A DNA stretch of 9,287 bases from JAJVID01 sp035275345 (lineage in GTDB: Bacteria > Acidobacteriota > Blastocatellia > RBC074): the NCBI GenBank assembly GCA_035275345.1, contig DATEMY010000452.1, positions 1 through 9,287 of the forward strand, read 5' to 3'. Position numbers and translations under genes: made by a program. The notes beneath the pieces are model-generated. The model was not told the origin of the DNA, searched no databases, and saw only the letters and a list, made by a program, of their open reading frames with translations. Positions 1-7,350 of the stretch are shown here, one piece after another (within the stretch, counting starts at the first letter, position 1; every line of letters starts with the position of its first letter).

Positions 1-40
1 GCGCGGTACTGTCCCAATCTTTCGTGGTTCGATTTAGTCT

Positions 41-78
41 GTGACCAGAGTCCCTATATTCAGGCGAAAACCGGTCAC
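41..78. promoter_or_regulatory. Inverted repeat around a -10-like TATATT upstream of the secreted-protein gene
   Basis: GTGACC (41-46) and its exact reverse complement GGTCAC (73-78) flank a TATATT (55-60, 5 of 6 to the -10 consensus) on the plus strand, 56 bases before the ATG at 117. No good -35 box is visible. The arrangement could be an operator straddling a promoter, but six-base arms can occur by chance. Nothing else is recognisable in bases 1-116. Confidence 0.25.
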
Positions 79-116
79 TCACATTTTTCAACCCATACGG
101 ATTACGGGGATGATTT

Positions 117-2015
117 ATGAAATATCTCAGTAATACGATCATACTAGCTACAGCAATTTCCGTACTCACTTTCCAGGTTCAGGCTCAGCCCGCAACGCCA
201 AAAGATGCGCAACGAAAAAAGACTACGCCTGAGAAATCAGCGACATCAACATTACCCGCTGAAAAAGAAAAACGGGACAAGCTGGAAGAGATCGGGAAAC
301 CTGATGCGACTGAAGCATCGTCGCCGGTCCCGCGAACCTCAGCGGAGAAGCTGGCCACGGCGGTAGCCCTTGCGCTTTCTATTGGCAGGCAGGCAGATAT
401 TGACGATCCAGTAGATAAAATCAAGGTCATGCTGGAAAGCGCAAAGCTACTAGTCAGAGTAAGCCCGATTGACTGCCAGTACCTGGTGGCTGAAGCTGCG
501 GAACTTCTCCTGGAGCGCAAAAAGAAAGAGCAGAGTGAAAATGAACAATCCAGGATAGCCGAGATCGAGAGAGAGGTCGTTGTTCTTTACAGTAAGATTG
601 ATCCGGAAAAGACGGAAAGGTTCATCAAGGAGTCGCTTGATGTTGCGACGGAAAATACCAGGAAATCGCATACCAATGATGGCTCTCTGGCTGCAAAGGA
701 GCATGCGGAAAAAATGGCGAAGTTGGCGACCGCCTTGATTGATGGAGGTGTTCCTGCGGGAGTCGACCTGCTTCTCAATAGTGTCGCTGAAACCGGGAGG
801 GTCGCGAATGCCTTCAGCAGACCGTTTCGAACGGCGCTCAGCGTATCTGAGTTGAGAGAGAGAATGTCTGCCCGGATTAAGCAGGTATTTTCTGGAAAAA
901 TTGTCGCCGAACCTAATGAGTTATCAATATTAGCGATTCCCCTGATCGCCTACACTGGAAAAGACGATACTTATTCGATAATTAACGCTGCAATTCTTGA
1001 ACTGGAGATAAACTCGCTAAAGCATATTGAAACGACTCTCCGCTCCGCTCGTGAGCGGGAGAAGCCAGTTCCATACGCCAATGAGGCATTGGATCAGCTT
1101 TGCGGACGTTTCGCGTCATCGCTGAGAGATTTGTATGCCAGGTGGTTACCCGACAGGCTTAAAGATGTCGATCTTTGCCTGAAAGGGATTCAGGAATCAG
1201 TTTCCTTCAAAATCGGAGAACTGTGGGACTGGGAAAAAGCGAAAACCTTTGAAGAAAAGCTCGATAAAGCCTCCGGCATGACCGACGGTTCCAGGCGTGA
1301 AAGAGAGTTGATAAACCTTGCTTTTGACGTATTGAACAACCGAGTTTCAGATCAAAGGTATTCGCGCAGCTATATGGTCGATAAAATCCTTATCGCCCTT
1401 AATTCAAATGACAGCAGGGAATTGGTGAAAGATGCGAATGTCATCGCAGGCATCAAAGACCTTGTAAAGGAAAAGAATTTCGTTCAGGTGGCGCAGGAAG
1501 CTCGACGCATATCCCGTAGCGATTGGCGAGCGCAGGCGCTTGTTGGCGCTGCGAGCGGCTTGGATAAAACCGACCAGGAGGCTGCCAAGCTTCTTTATTT
1601 GGAGGCGCTCGGTATTTTGAACAGCGCCAGGCCGGGAACTGCAGTCATCAGAACAACGCTGTTTATTGCTGAGAGGTATTATGAAAAGGAGCCTGCTATG
1701 GGACGCCAGCTTCTTAATTCCGCGGTCAGGTTCGCCAATCAAACAAATTTTTCAGAAAAAGGTTTTCGGTTTCCATTCGACAGAAGTCTGTTCGCTTCCA
1801 TTGGCTCTGTTGTAATTGCGCTGGGTTTCGAGCCTGAGCGAATTTACGATGCGCTTCGAGATTTTAATTTTGGAAAGATCGCGCAATCGGATTGGCAGAC
1901 GCTATATACAACCAGTCACAATATCGGAAATAAAATGCTGCGCGCTACTTTCCAATTGAAAATGTGCGAAGCCGTGATCAATCAGTCCTCCCAGGCCGCG
2001 AGGAAGGTCGAGTAG
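117..2015 (+). CDS. Secreted all-helical protein of unknown function (TPR/HEAT-like repeats)
   Basis: I do not recognise this 632-residue protein at family level. Seen: a short Lys-Tyr N-terminus, a hydrophobic core (about residues 7-20) and a V-Q-A/Q signal peptidase I site at 23/24, so it is probably exported, to the periplasm or beyond. There is no lipobox cysteine. Residues 24-75 are a low-complexity Lys/Glu/Pro/Thr/Ser linker. The rest (about 75-625) is almost entirely amphipathic helix, with no metal-binding or catalytic motif visible. Helix pairs of roughly 35-40 residues recur at about 470-501 and 510-541, in the pattern R-x2-AL-x2-AA-x2-L-x-KTD-x4-A-x-LL-x2-AL, and more weakly at 157-225. 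This suggests an alpha-solenoid protein-binding scaffold (inference). The ATG at 117 gives the intact signal peptide; only a weak GGGG lies about 7-10 bases before it. Its base composition is more AT-rich than the genes to the right. It converges on the zinc-finger gene with a 5-base gap. The gene is probably real; its function is unknown. Confidence 0.85.
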   Translation: MKYLSNTIILATAISVLTFQVQAQPATPKDAQRKKTTPEKSATSTLPAEKEKRDKLEEIGKPDATEASSPVPRTSAEKLATAVALALSIGRQADIDDPVDKIKVMLESAKLLVRVSPIDCQYLVAEAAELLLERKKKEQSENEQSRIAEIEREVVVLYSKIDPEKTERFIKESLDVATENTRKSHTNDGSLAAKEHAEKMAKLATALIDGGVPAGVDLLLNSVAETGRVANAFSRPFRTALSVSELRERMSARIKQVFSGKIVAEPNELSILAIPLIAYTGKDDTYSIINAAILELEINSLKHIETTLRSAREREKPVPYANEALDQLCGRFASSLRDLYARWLPDRLKDVDLCLKGIQESVSFKIGELWDWEKAKTFEEKLDKASGMTDGSRRERELINLAFDVLNNRVSDQRYSRSYMVDKILIALNSNDSRELVKDANVIAGIKDLVKEKNFVQVAQEARRISRSDWRAQALVGAASGLDKTDQEAAKLLYLEALGILNSARPGTAVIRTTLFIAERYYEKEPAMGRQLLNSAVRFANQTNFSEKGFRFPFDRSLFASIGSVVIALGFEPERIYDALRDFNFGKIAQSDWQTLYTTSHNIGNKMLRATFQLKMCEAVINQSSQAARKVE

Positions 2016-2020
2016 TGTAC

Positions 2021-2440
2021 TTATACATCTTTCTGCTTTCCTTGCAATATCTTGGCATAAGTGGCTATACCCGAAGCCGCACATGCTATGGAGGAAACTA
2101 AGTATCTCAAGCTGAACTCGTCCTCCTGAGTCCATATATTTATCAACAGATAGATAAGGAACGTCAGCGCTGGGAACCCCAGCCCCCAAAGCAAGAACAG
2201 AACACGCCGTATACGTGGTCTGAGCGCAGATTTATACGCTCTTTGGCAAGCTTCGTCTTTACAATAGTAATAAACTCGGAAATTTAATTCCTTAGGCTCC
2301 CCCAAACACTCAGCGCATAAAAATCGATTACATGAGTCGCACGTACTCACTCCCTCTGCATCTGGATGGCTGCTGCATTTGGCGACTATTGGTTGATTGC
2401 TTTGTGAGCCTAAGACTGAAATTATGTCATCATCTGCCAT
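2021..2440 (-). CDS. Small B-box-like zinc-finger membrane protein
   Basis: This 139-residue protein has a cytoplasmic-looking metal-binding head and two membrane segments. Seen: an N-terminal cluster C22-x2-H25-x8-C34-x2-C37-x4-C42-x2-C45, followed by C60 and C65. This is the ligand spacing of the B-box/treble-clef type zinc fingers found in many small bacterial membrane proteins, and the eight ligands are enough for two zinc ions. A basic stretch (RPRIRR, 74-79) precedes hydrophobic segments at about 80-101 and 112-131, with the acidic loop TQEDEF between them. By the positive-inside rule the zinc head should face the cytoplasm (inference). The start is well supported: GGAGAAGGG lies 7 bases upstream of the ATG. 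It follows the receptor gene on the same strand after 70 bases, so co-transcription is possible but not shown. It is AT-rich, like the convergent gene beyond it. The fold class is fairly sure; the cellular role is unknown. Confidence 0.85.
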   Translation of the reverse strand: MADDDIISVLGSQSNQPIVAKCSSHPDAEGVSTCDSCNRFLCAECLGEPKELNFRVYYYCKDEACQRAYKSALRPRIRRVLFLLWGLGFPALTFLIYLLINIWTQEDEFSLRYLVSSIACAASGIATYAKILQGKQKDV

Positions 2441-2442
2441 GT

Positions 2443-2451
2443 CCCTTCTCC
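2443..2451 (-). promoter_or_regulatory. Strong Shine-Dalgarno of the zinc-finger gene
   Basis: On the minus strand GGAGAAGGG ends two bases before the ATG at 2440; its GGAG core sits 7 bases from that ATG, near-ideal spacing. It is the clearest ribosome binding site in the window and fixes this start. The gene can therefore be translated independently of the receptor upstream. Confidence 0.7.
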
Positions 2452-2510
2452 ATTCAAAAAAATGAAACCAGGATCCCTTCGTGAGCCTTCGATGAGCAGC
2501 CCCGCCGGCG

Positions 2511-5489
2511 CTAAAATTCGAAGTCTATCGATAAGCGGACTTGTCGTGGCTTCCCAAAGATTAGCGGATTGCCAAAGCCCGGTAGTGGCGTTGAGCCAGC
2601 GCCATGGAATGGGTTAATTCCTACTACATTCGGACGGTTGAACAGGTTGAAGAACTCAACTACAAGGTCAGCCCTTCGATGCCCGCTCGCGCTATATGGA
2701 GTGAGTCCGCCGAGGGGGAAATACTTAACGATCCGTAGGTCGACGTTGATGTAGCGAGGCGTTTGTAAGGAGTTTCGCGGCCGGCCTAGAGGGCGCGCAG
2801 TTAATGGAAATGCCTGGCCTTGATTCTCGTCGGCTCCCGTCAGGGGATTTGCAGGACGCCCGCTGCTCAGTGTGATAATCGGCGCCAGCTCAATATTACT
2901 GAATAGCTTGTTTAGCGCCCCCTTCTTCTTCGAACTGCCCTTCCCGCCCTCATCTTCATCACCGAGGAGTTCAAAGATTCCATTGAACACAAGGCGCTGC
3001 CCGACGTGGTTGCGCGAGAGCGCCCGTTCTGCCCGCAGGTCGTAAGGGTTTTCCGGCTGTTCGTCGAAGTCGGATGCCGTGTCTATGGTTTTTGAATACG
3101 TGTAGGCGGCGAGAAACTGTACGTTGTGACTCAATCTCTGGTTGAGCGACAGCGTGATGCCGTTGTAAGTGGAGTTCGCCGAGTCTTCGAGCTGGTAGAC
3201 GGAATCAAAACGCGGGTCAACTCTTTGCCGCGAGAAGACCAGGCGGCCGATCTGCTGGGCGGTCGGCGTAGTGACGCCGAGCAACGCGGCGTTAGCCGGA
3301 GTCAGCTTGACCGGAGGAAGCAGGTTTATATTGCGAGTGCGCGGAAGATGAATGCCGCGCGTGAAGAGATATTCGGCGCGCGCCGTCAAATTGGTGGCAA
3401 GGAGTCGCTCAACGCCAACATTCGCCTGCGCGCTGTAGGGCGTGACAAAGTTGGGGTCGACGCGAAAGACCGAAGGCGTGATGCCGGGGAATGGGGCGGT
3501 AAGGCGTCCCCCCCCGGACCTGGCAAATACTCCCGCCGCATCCTGCCCGGTCGCCACCTGCTCATAGGCCTGCGCGCCGTCTTTTTGGATTGCGCGGGTA
3601 AGAAACGCGAGCGGCAACCGGTCATAGAACAATCCGAATCCGGCGCGCACAACCCACTCGGTCAATGGGTTCCAGGCAAGGCCCAGCCGAGGGCTGATAT
3701 TGTTTGTATCTGTGCGGAAAAACGCAGGCAGCCGCTCAGCGTCGAACCGTGCGCCCAGATTGAACGTCAATCGGGACATCGCCCGCCACTGGTTTTGAAT
3801 GAATGCGCCGAAGCTCGTCACCCCGAGCCATGTCCTCGGCTCTCCGAACGCCTGCCGCCAAACTGCGGGTCTGCCCGCGACGAAGTCATCAAGCGAGCTG
3901 AAGACATAGAGCCCGCTGAAGCCCCCTTGCACATCGCTCGTTAACGATACGTCGTTGACTGTCGCGCCGGCCTTCCATTCAGAATGCGGGCGGGTAAGGG
4001 CAATGCTCTCGACCAGTTGTCCGCGTGTTTCGCGGCGGCCGGCGTCCGCATCATAGGGGCGGCCAAATCGCGCCCCCCCTGCGATTTCAACGCCCGGCCC
4101 TTCGGCGCTCGAGGCTCGCGTAACGACTCGGCGCGCGCCGGCCTGAAATCGAAAGTCGTTTATCAAGCGGTCTGAAAGGAGAGTGACGGCTGAACCAGTC
4201 AATTGATAGTCCTTCGTGTAGGAACTGCCGCGTGAGGATCGATCGCTTAAAGCGTCTGAGTTGAAAGCGTCTCCGCGCACACGGTCATTACTGAAGGCGA
4301 AACGAAGGTTGAGCGTGTGCCGAGAATTCCGAAGGTATGTAAGTTTTCCGGCAGCCTCGGTTTCATCTTGCCCGGTGGGAAACAAATTTGAAACTAGCGA
4401 GCGCACAAAACTTCGTGGGGCGATCCCGGAGTTGAGCGCGGCGTTGACACGGGAGAGCGTCAACGGGTCTATTTCAGATTCGTTTTCACCCGAAAAATGT
4501 TCGCCCTCAAGCGCCGCATAGAAAAAGAGCCGGTCTCTTTTAATCGGACCGCCGAGCGAGCCGCCAAATTGAGAACGTCGAAACTGGGGAGTGGCGTCGG
4601 CGCTGGTTAAAAGCGGGCCATGGGCATTGAGCCCTTCGTGCTGAAGGAAAAGTAATCCCCCGCCGTGAAAATCGTTTGAGCCGGTTCTCGTTAATACGTT
4701 GATGGCGCCACCCGCCGCGCCGCCGACTTCGGCAGAGCTGCCACTGTTCACGATTTGAAACTCACGCACGATTTCCGGCGAAAGCGCGACCCGCGCGGCT
4801 CCGGTCGTCGCGTCCGTATTATCCAGCCCGTCAATAGAGATCGCGTTGCTGCGCGGCCTCAGGCCGCCGAAGGTAAACCCGCTATCGGCGAGTGGCGAGC
4901 CTGTGGACCCGATGCCGCCGACGGTCGCCTGCCCTCCGGAGGGAGCGACGCCCGGAGCGAGCAGCGTGAACTCAAGATAGTTCCGGCTATTGACCGGAAG
5001 TTCCGCGATGCGCTCTGGATCTATCGAAGTGGAAGAGGCCGTCGAGCTTGGGTCTAGCGCCGGAGGCTTCTCAGTGACCGTCACCTCCGCGCTCATTTCC
5101 CCCGTCTGGAGCGTGATTTCAAGCGCCGCCGTCTGGCCAAGAACGAGCGTGACGATCGGGTTCACATAGGTTGCGAAGCCTCGGGCTTCTACCCGCACCT
5201 CATACTCGCCGACCGGCAGAGCCGCAACGCGATAACTGCCGTCCGCCTCACTGCCCACGCGCCTTGTTTGATTCGTGGCGAGGTTGCGTAAATTGACTTG
5301 CGCCCCCAGGATGGCCGCCCCCCGCGCGTCCTGAACGTGACCGGTCAGTGTCGCCGTAGCCGTTGTATCCTGTCCCCAAACGAATATTGGCGCCATCGTT
5401 TGTAGGCAAAAAATAAGCAAAACGCCGCCCAGACGCGCAAGACGACGGTGGTTTTGGAACAAAGAGTTCTTTACAGTCGCCAGTATCAT
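2511..5489 (-). CDS. Oar-like TonB-dependent outer-membrane receptor with carboxypeptidase-regulatory-like domain
   Basis: This is a 992-residue outer-membrane protein of the Oar-like TonB-dependent receptor type, expected to import an unidentified large ligand (often a glycan or peptide in this family) with energy from TonB-ExbBD. Seen: a signal peptide of about 39 residues (RRLARL, hydrophobic core, VWG/QD); a CarboxypepD-reg-like beta-sandwich at about 46-128; a TonB-box-like EVTVTE at 135-140; and a plug at about 150-272 with LPVNSRNY, the FGGLRPRSNAISIDG segment and GGAINVLTRTGSNDFHGG. The barrel runs from about 275 to 992 and ends in the aromatic beta-signal LSIDFEF. The length suits the family and the frame is intact. 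The start at 5489 lacks a Shine-Dalgarno sequence, but it is the one that gives a complete signal peptide. The gene contains G8, G7 and G6 tracts (about codons 658, 470 and 56). An unusual acidic-then-lysine segment (DEDEGGKGSSKKK) lies near residues 842-856, probably in a loop or turn. The substrate cannot be inferred from its neighbours. Confidence 0.96.
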   Translation of the reverse strand: MILATVKNSLFQNHRRLARLGGVLLIFCLQTMAPIFVWGQDTTATATLTGHVQDARGAAILGAQVNLRNLATNQTRRVGSEADGSYRVAALPVGEYEVRVEARGFATYVNPIVTLVLGQTAALEITLQTGEMSAEVTVTEKPPALDPSSTASSTSIDPERIAELPVNSRNYLEFTLLAPGVAPSGGQATVGGIGSTGSPLADSGFTFGGLRPRSNAISIDGLDNTDATTGAARVALSPEIVREFQIVNSGSSAEVGGAAGGAINVLTRTGSNDFHGGGLLFLQHEGLNAHGPLLTSADATPQFRRSQFGGSLGGPIKRDRLFFYAALEGEHFSGENESEIDPLTLSRVNAALNSGIAPRSFVRSLVSNLFPTGQDETEAAGKLTYLRNSRHTLNLRFAFSNDRVRGDAFNSDALSDRSSRGSSYTKDYQLTGSAVTLLSDRLINDFRFQAGARRVVTRASSAEGPGVEIAGGARFGRPYDADAGRRETRGQLVESIALTRPHSEWKAGATVNDVSLTSDVQGGFSGLYVFSSLDDFVAGRPAVWRQAFGEPRTWLGVTSFGAFIQNQWRAMSRLTFNLGARFDAERLPAFFRTDTNNISPRLGLAWNPLTEWVVRAGFGLFYDRLPLAFLTRAIQKDGAQAYEQVATGQDAAGVFARSGGGRLTAPFPGITPSVFRVDPNFVTPYSAQANVGVERLLATNLTARAEYLFTRGIHLPRTRNINLLPPVKLTPANAALLGVTTPTAQQIGRLVFSRQRVDPRFDSVYQLEDSANSTYNGITLSLNQRLSHNVQFLAAYTYSKTIDTASDFDEQPENPYDLRAERALSRNHVGQRLVFNGIFELLGDEDEGGKGSSKKKGALNKLFSNIELAPIITLSSGRPANPLTGADENQGQAFPLTARPLGRPRNSLQTPRYINVDLRIVKYFPLGGLTPYSASGHRRADLVVEFFNLFNRPNVVGINPFHGAGSTPLPGFGNPLIFGKPRQVRLSIDFEF

Positions 5490-5495
5490 TCGCGC

Positions 5496-5501
5496 ATTGT
5501 A
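5496..5501 (-). promoter_or_regulatory. Candidate -10 box (TACAAT) just before the receptor start
   Basis: TACAAT matches the TATAAT consensus at 5 of 6 positions and ends 6 bases before the receptor ATG. If it is used, transcription would begin at or next to the start codon and give a leaderless mRNA, which would agree with the missing Shine-Dalgarno sequence. No convincing -35 box is visible at 16-18 bases spacing, so this is tentative. Confidence 0.3.
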
Positions 5502-5563
5502 AGCGGGGCGCCAGAGAAAATGGCTACTCGATAAAATCAGGGATTAATCTGAGAAAGGAGGCG

Positions 5564-7225
5564 TTATACCTCGAGCACGACCGGGATGATCATCGGTCTT
5601 CGTCCGGTCTCTCTCTGAATATACCGTTTGAGGTCGAGCCTTATTTTTTCTTTGATCACGGCCCAATCCACGCGCTCTTCGTGGCTGGCGTGGGCCACTG
5701 TTTCGCCGATGATGACCCGGGCTTTGTTTAAAAACTCGGTACCCTCGTCGGCGAGCGCCAGGCCGCGTTGAATGACTTCGGGGGCGGATTCCAGTTCGCC
5801 GGAGGCCTTATTGATCGCGACGATGGGCAGCACGATCCCGTCGTAAGCCAGATGCTTCCGATCGCGCAGCACCAGTTCGTCTATCCGGCCGGTGCCCGAA
5901 TCGTCAATCAGTGTCCGTCCCACGGGCACCTTGTCAACGACCTTCGCGCTGTCTTCGTCGAGTTCGATGGTGTCGCCGCTTTCGGCCAACACGATGCGGT
6001 CGCGAGACACGCCCCATTTACGCGCGGCTTCGGCATGGCGGTAGAGTTGGCGGGTTTCGCCGTGGATCGGGATCAAAAATTTGGGCCGCACGGCGTCGTA
6101 CATGATCTTCAGGTCGCCTTCGCGCCCGTGTCCCGAGACGTGAATCCGCGCAATGCTCGAATCAATCACGTGGGCGTCCTTCTTGAAGAGGTGGTTCATC
6201 ATTCGCGAGATGTTTCTTTCATTCCCCGGGATCTGCCGCGCGGAGATCATGACGGTGTCGCCTCGCAGGACGCTGGCTTCCTTGTGCGAATCAACGGACA
6301 TTCTGGCGAGCGCCGACATCGGCTCTCCCTGGCTGCCTGTAACCAGCAGGCAGACCTCGCTCGGCGACATCCGCTTCGCCTGGGCGGGGCTGATCAGCTG
6401 TCCCTCCTCGACGTCCAGGTACCCGTAACGCATCGCCGTCTCGACATTGCGCAACATCGCGCGCCCCAGCAGAGCCACTGCCCGCCCTCTTTCGGCGGCC
6501 AGGTCGAAGACTATCTGCAGGCGGTGGATGCTGGTGGCGAAGCAGGAAACGATGACTCGCCCTGCGGCCTCATCGAATATCTTCTCGAACGCCGGGATGA
6601 CGGCCTTCTCCGACCCGGTTCGACCTTCGCGTTCGACATTGGTCGAATCGGCGAGCAGCGCCAGAACGCCTGCGTCGCCATATGCGGTCAAGCCCTTCAG
6701 GTCTATCGGCGCGCCGATGACCGGAGTCTCATCAACTTTGAAATCGCCGGTATGCACAACGACGCCCACCGGCGTGCCGATCGCCAGCGCGACGCACTCG
6801 ATCAGCGAATGCGAGACGTGAATGAATTCGATCTCGAAGGGCCCGAGAGTGAATTTCTGTCGCTGTCTGATCGTGTGTAACTCGACTTTGTCGAGCAGGC
6901 CGAATTCCTGCAACTTGCTTTCGACCAGCGCAAAGGTGAATTGAGTCGCGTATATCGGCACATCCACCGATTGCAGGACGAAAGGCAGCGCGCCGACGTG
7001 GTCTTCGTGCGCGTGCGTCAGGACTATGCCGATCAGTTCATCACGATGAGCTTCAATATAGGTGAGGTCGGGAATCGCAATGTCGGCGCCAAGCAGGTCC
7101 TCGTCCGGAAACATCATTCCGCAATCGACGATGATCATCTGACCGTCGTATCTGAAGGCGGTGATATTCATTCCGAACTGTCCCAGGCCGCCCAGGGGTG
7201 TGATTTGTAGTTTGCCCATGTTCAT
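5564..7225 (-). CDS. rnj: Ribonuclease J
   Basis: This is a 553-residue metallo-beta-lactamase/beta-CASP nuclease, combining 5'-to-3' exoribonuclease and endoribonuclease activity in cytoplasmic mRNA decay and rRNA maturation. Seen: the start KLQITPLGGLGQFGMN; the metal motif HAHEDH (H71, H73, D75, H76); H139 in HVSHS; D161 in HTGDFK; ADSTN at 192-196; the beta-CASP region at about 220-350; SGHGREGD (364-371); and H388 in PIHGE. All expected two-zinc ligands are present. A C-terminal domain of about 100 residues, ending IIPVVLEV, follows, as usual for RNase J, and the length is normal. An in-frame TAA 24 bases upstream limits the start to the ATG at 7225 or the one at 7219. The leader is purine-rich, but its AAGGA lies 15 bases from the first ATG, farther than usual. 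rsmA lies 125 bases upstream on the same strand, and the pair is consistent with a ribosomal RNA role. Identification is secure. Confidence 0.98.
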   Translation of the reverse strand: MNMGKLQITPLGGLGQFGMNITAFRYDGQMIIVDCGMMFPDEDLLGADIAIPDLTYIEAHRDELIGIVLTHAHEDHVGALPFVLQSVDVPIYATQFTFALVESKLQEFGLLDKVELHTIRQRQKFTLGPFEIEFIHVSHSLIECVALAIGTPVGVVVHTGDFKVDETPVIGAPIDLKGLTAYGDAGVLALLADSTNVEREGRTGSEKAVIPAFEKIFDEAAGRVIVSCFATSIHRLQIVFDLAAERGRAVALLGRAMLRNVETAMRYGYLDVEEGQLISPAQAKRMSPSEVCLLVTGSQGEPMSALARMSVDSHKEASVLRGDTVMISARQIPGNERNISRMMNHLFKKDAHVIDSSIARIHVSGHGREGDLKIMYDAVRPKFLIPIHGETRQLYRHAEAARKWGVSRDRIVLAESGDTIELDEDSAKVVDKVPVGRTLIDDSGTGRIDELVLRDRKHLAYDGIVLPIVAINKASGELESAPEVIQRGLALADEGTEFLNKARVIIGETVAHASHEERVDWAVIKEKIRLDLKRYIQRETGRRPMIIPVVLEV

Positions 7226-7258
7226 TTGGTCTTTTCTTTTTCCTTTTTAACAGCCTCT

Positions 7259-7264
7259 AGTATA
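7259..7264 (-). promoter_or_regulatory. Candidate -10 box (TATACT) upstream of rnj
   Basis: On the minus strand TATACT (5 of 6 to consensus) lies in the 125-base rsmA-rnj gap, 33 bases before the rnj start. It would give a leader of roughly 25-30 bases that includes the purine-rich A/G stretch. The -35 region at the right distance (around CTGTTC) is poor. It suggests rnj may have its own promoter rather than depend only on read-through from rsmA. Confidence 0.35.
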
Positions 7265-7302
7265 GCCCAAAAAGGCGCGGTGAACAGCGTCGCGCGCGTA
7301 AG

Positions 7303-7319
7303 CCTGCGGCCTCCTGCGG
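7303..7319. repeat. 7-bp direct repeat in the rsmA-rnj gap
   Basis: CCTGCGG occurs at 7303-7309 and again at 7313-7319, 10 bases apart start to start, i.e. one helical turn. It sits between the rsmA stop and the rnj promoter candidate. It could be a binding site for a dimeric regulator or mere GC-rich chance; nothing else supports a role. Confidence 0.3.
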
Positions 7320-7350
7320 AAAATCAGCCACAATAGCGGTTTTCTAGCGC

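Noticed and set aside
2441..2510. Possible terminator after the receptor gene
   Set aside because: The AGCCCCGCCGGCGCT region at 2499-2513 folds only with a mismatch and has no T-run directly after it on the minus strand. The T7 run lies about 40 bases further on without an adjoining stem.
3126..3944. 272-codon open frame on the plus strand, antisense to the TonB-dependent receptor
   Set aside because: It lies entirely inside the receptor gene, has a low-complexity Arg-rich translation and no recognisable motif, and is explained by the GC-rich third positions of the real gene.
5531..5553. Hairpin TCAG...CTGA between rnj and the receptor as an rnj terminator
   Set aside because: The stem is only four base pairs with an eight-base loop and no following T-run, so there is too little to call a terminator.
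5768..6880. 370-codon open frame on the plus strand, antisense to ribonuclease J
   Set aside because: It lies wholly within a certain gene, its translation is rich in Arg/His/Gln/Asp without domain signatures, and long antisense frames are expected opposite GC-biased codons. No ribosome binding site supports it.
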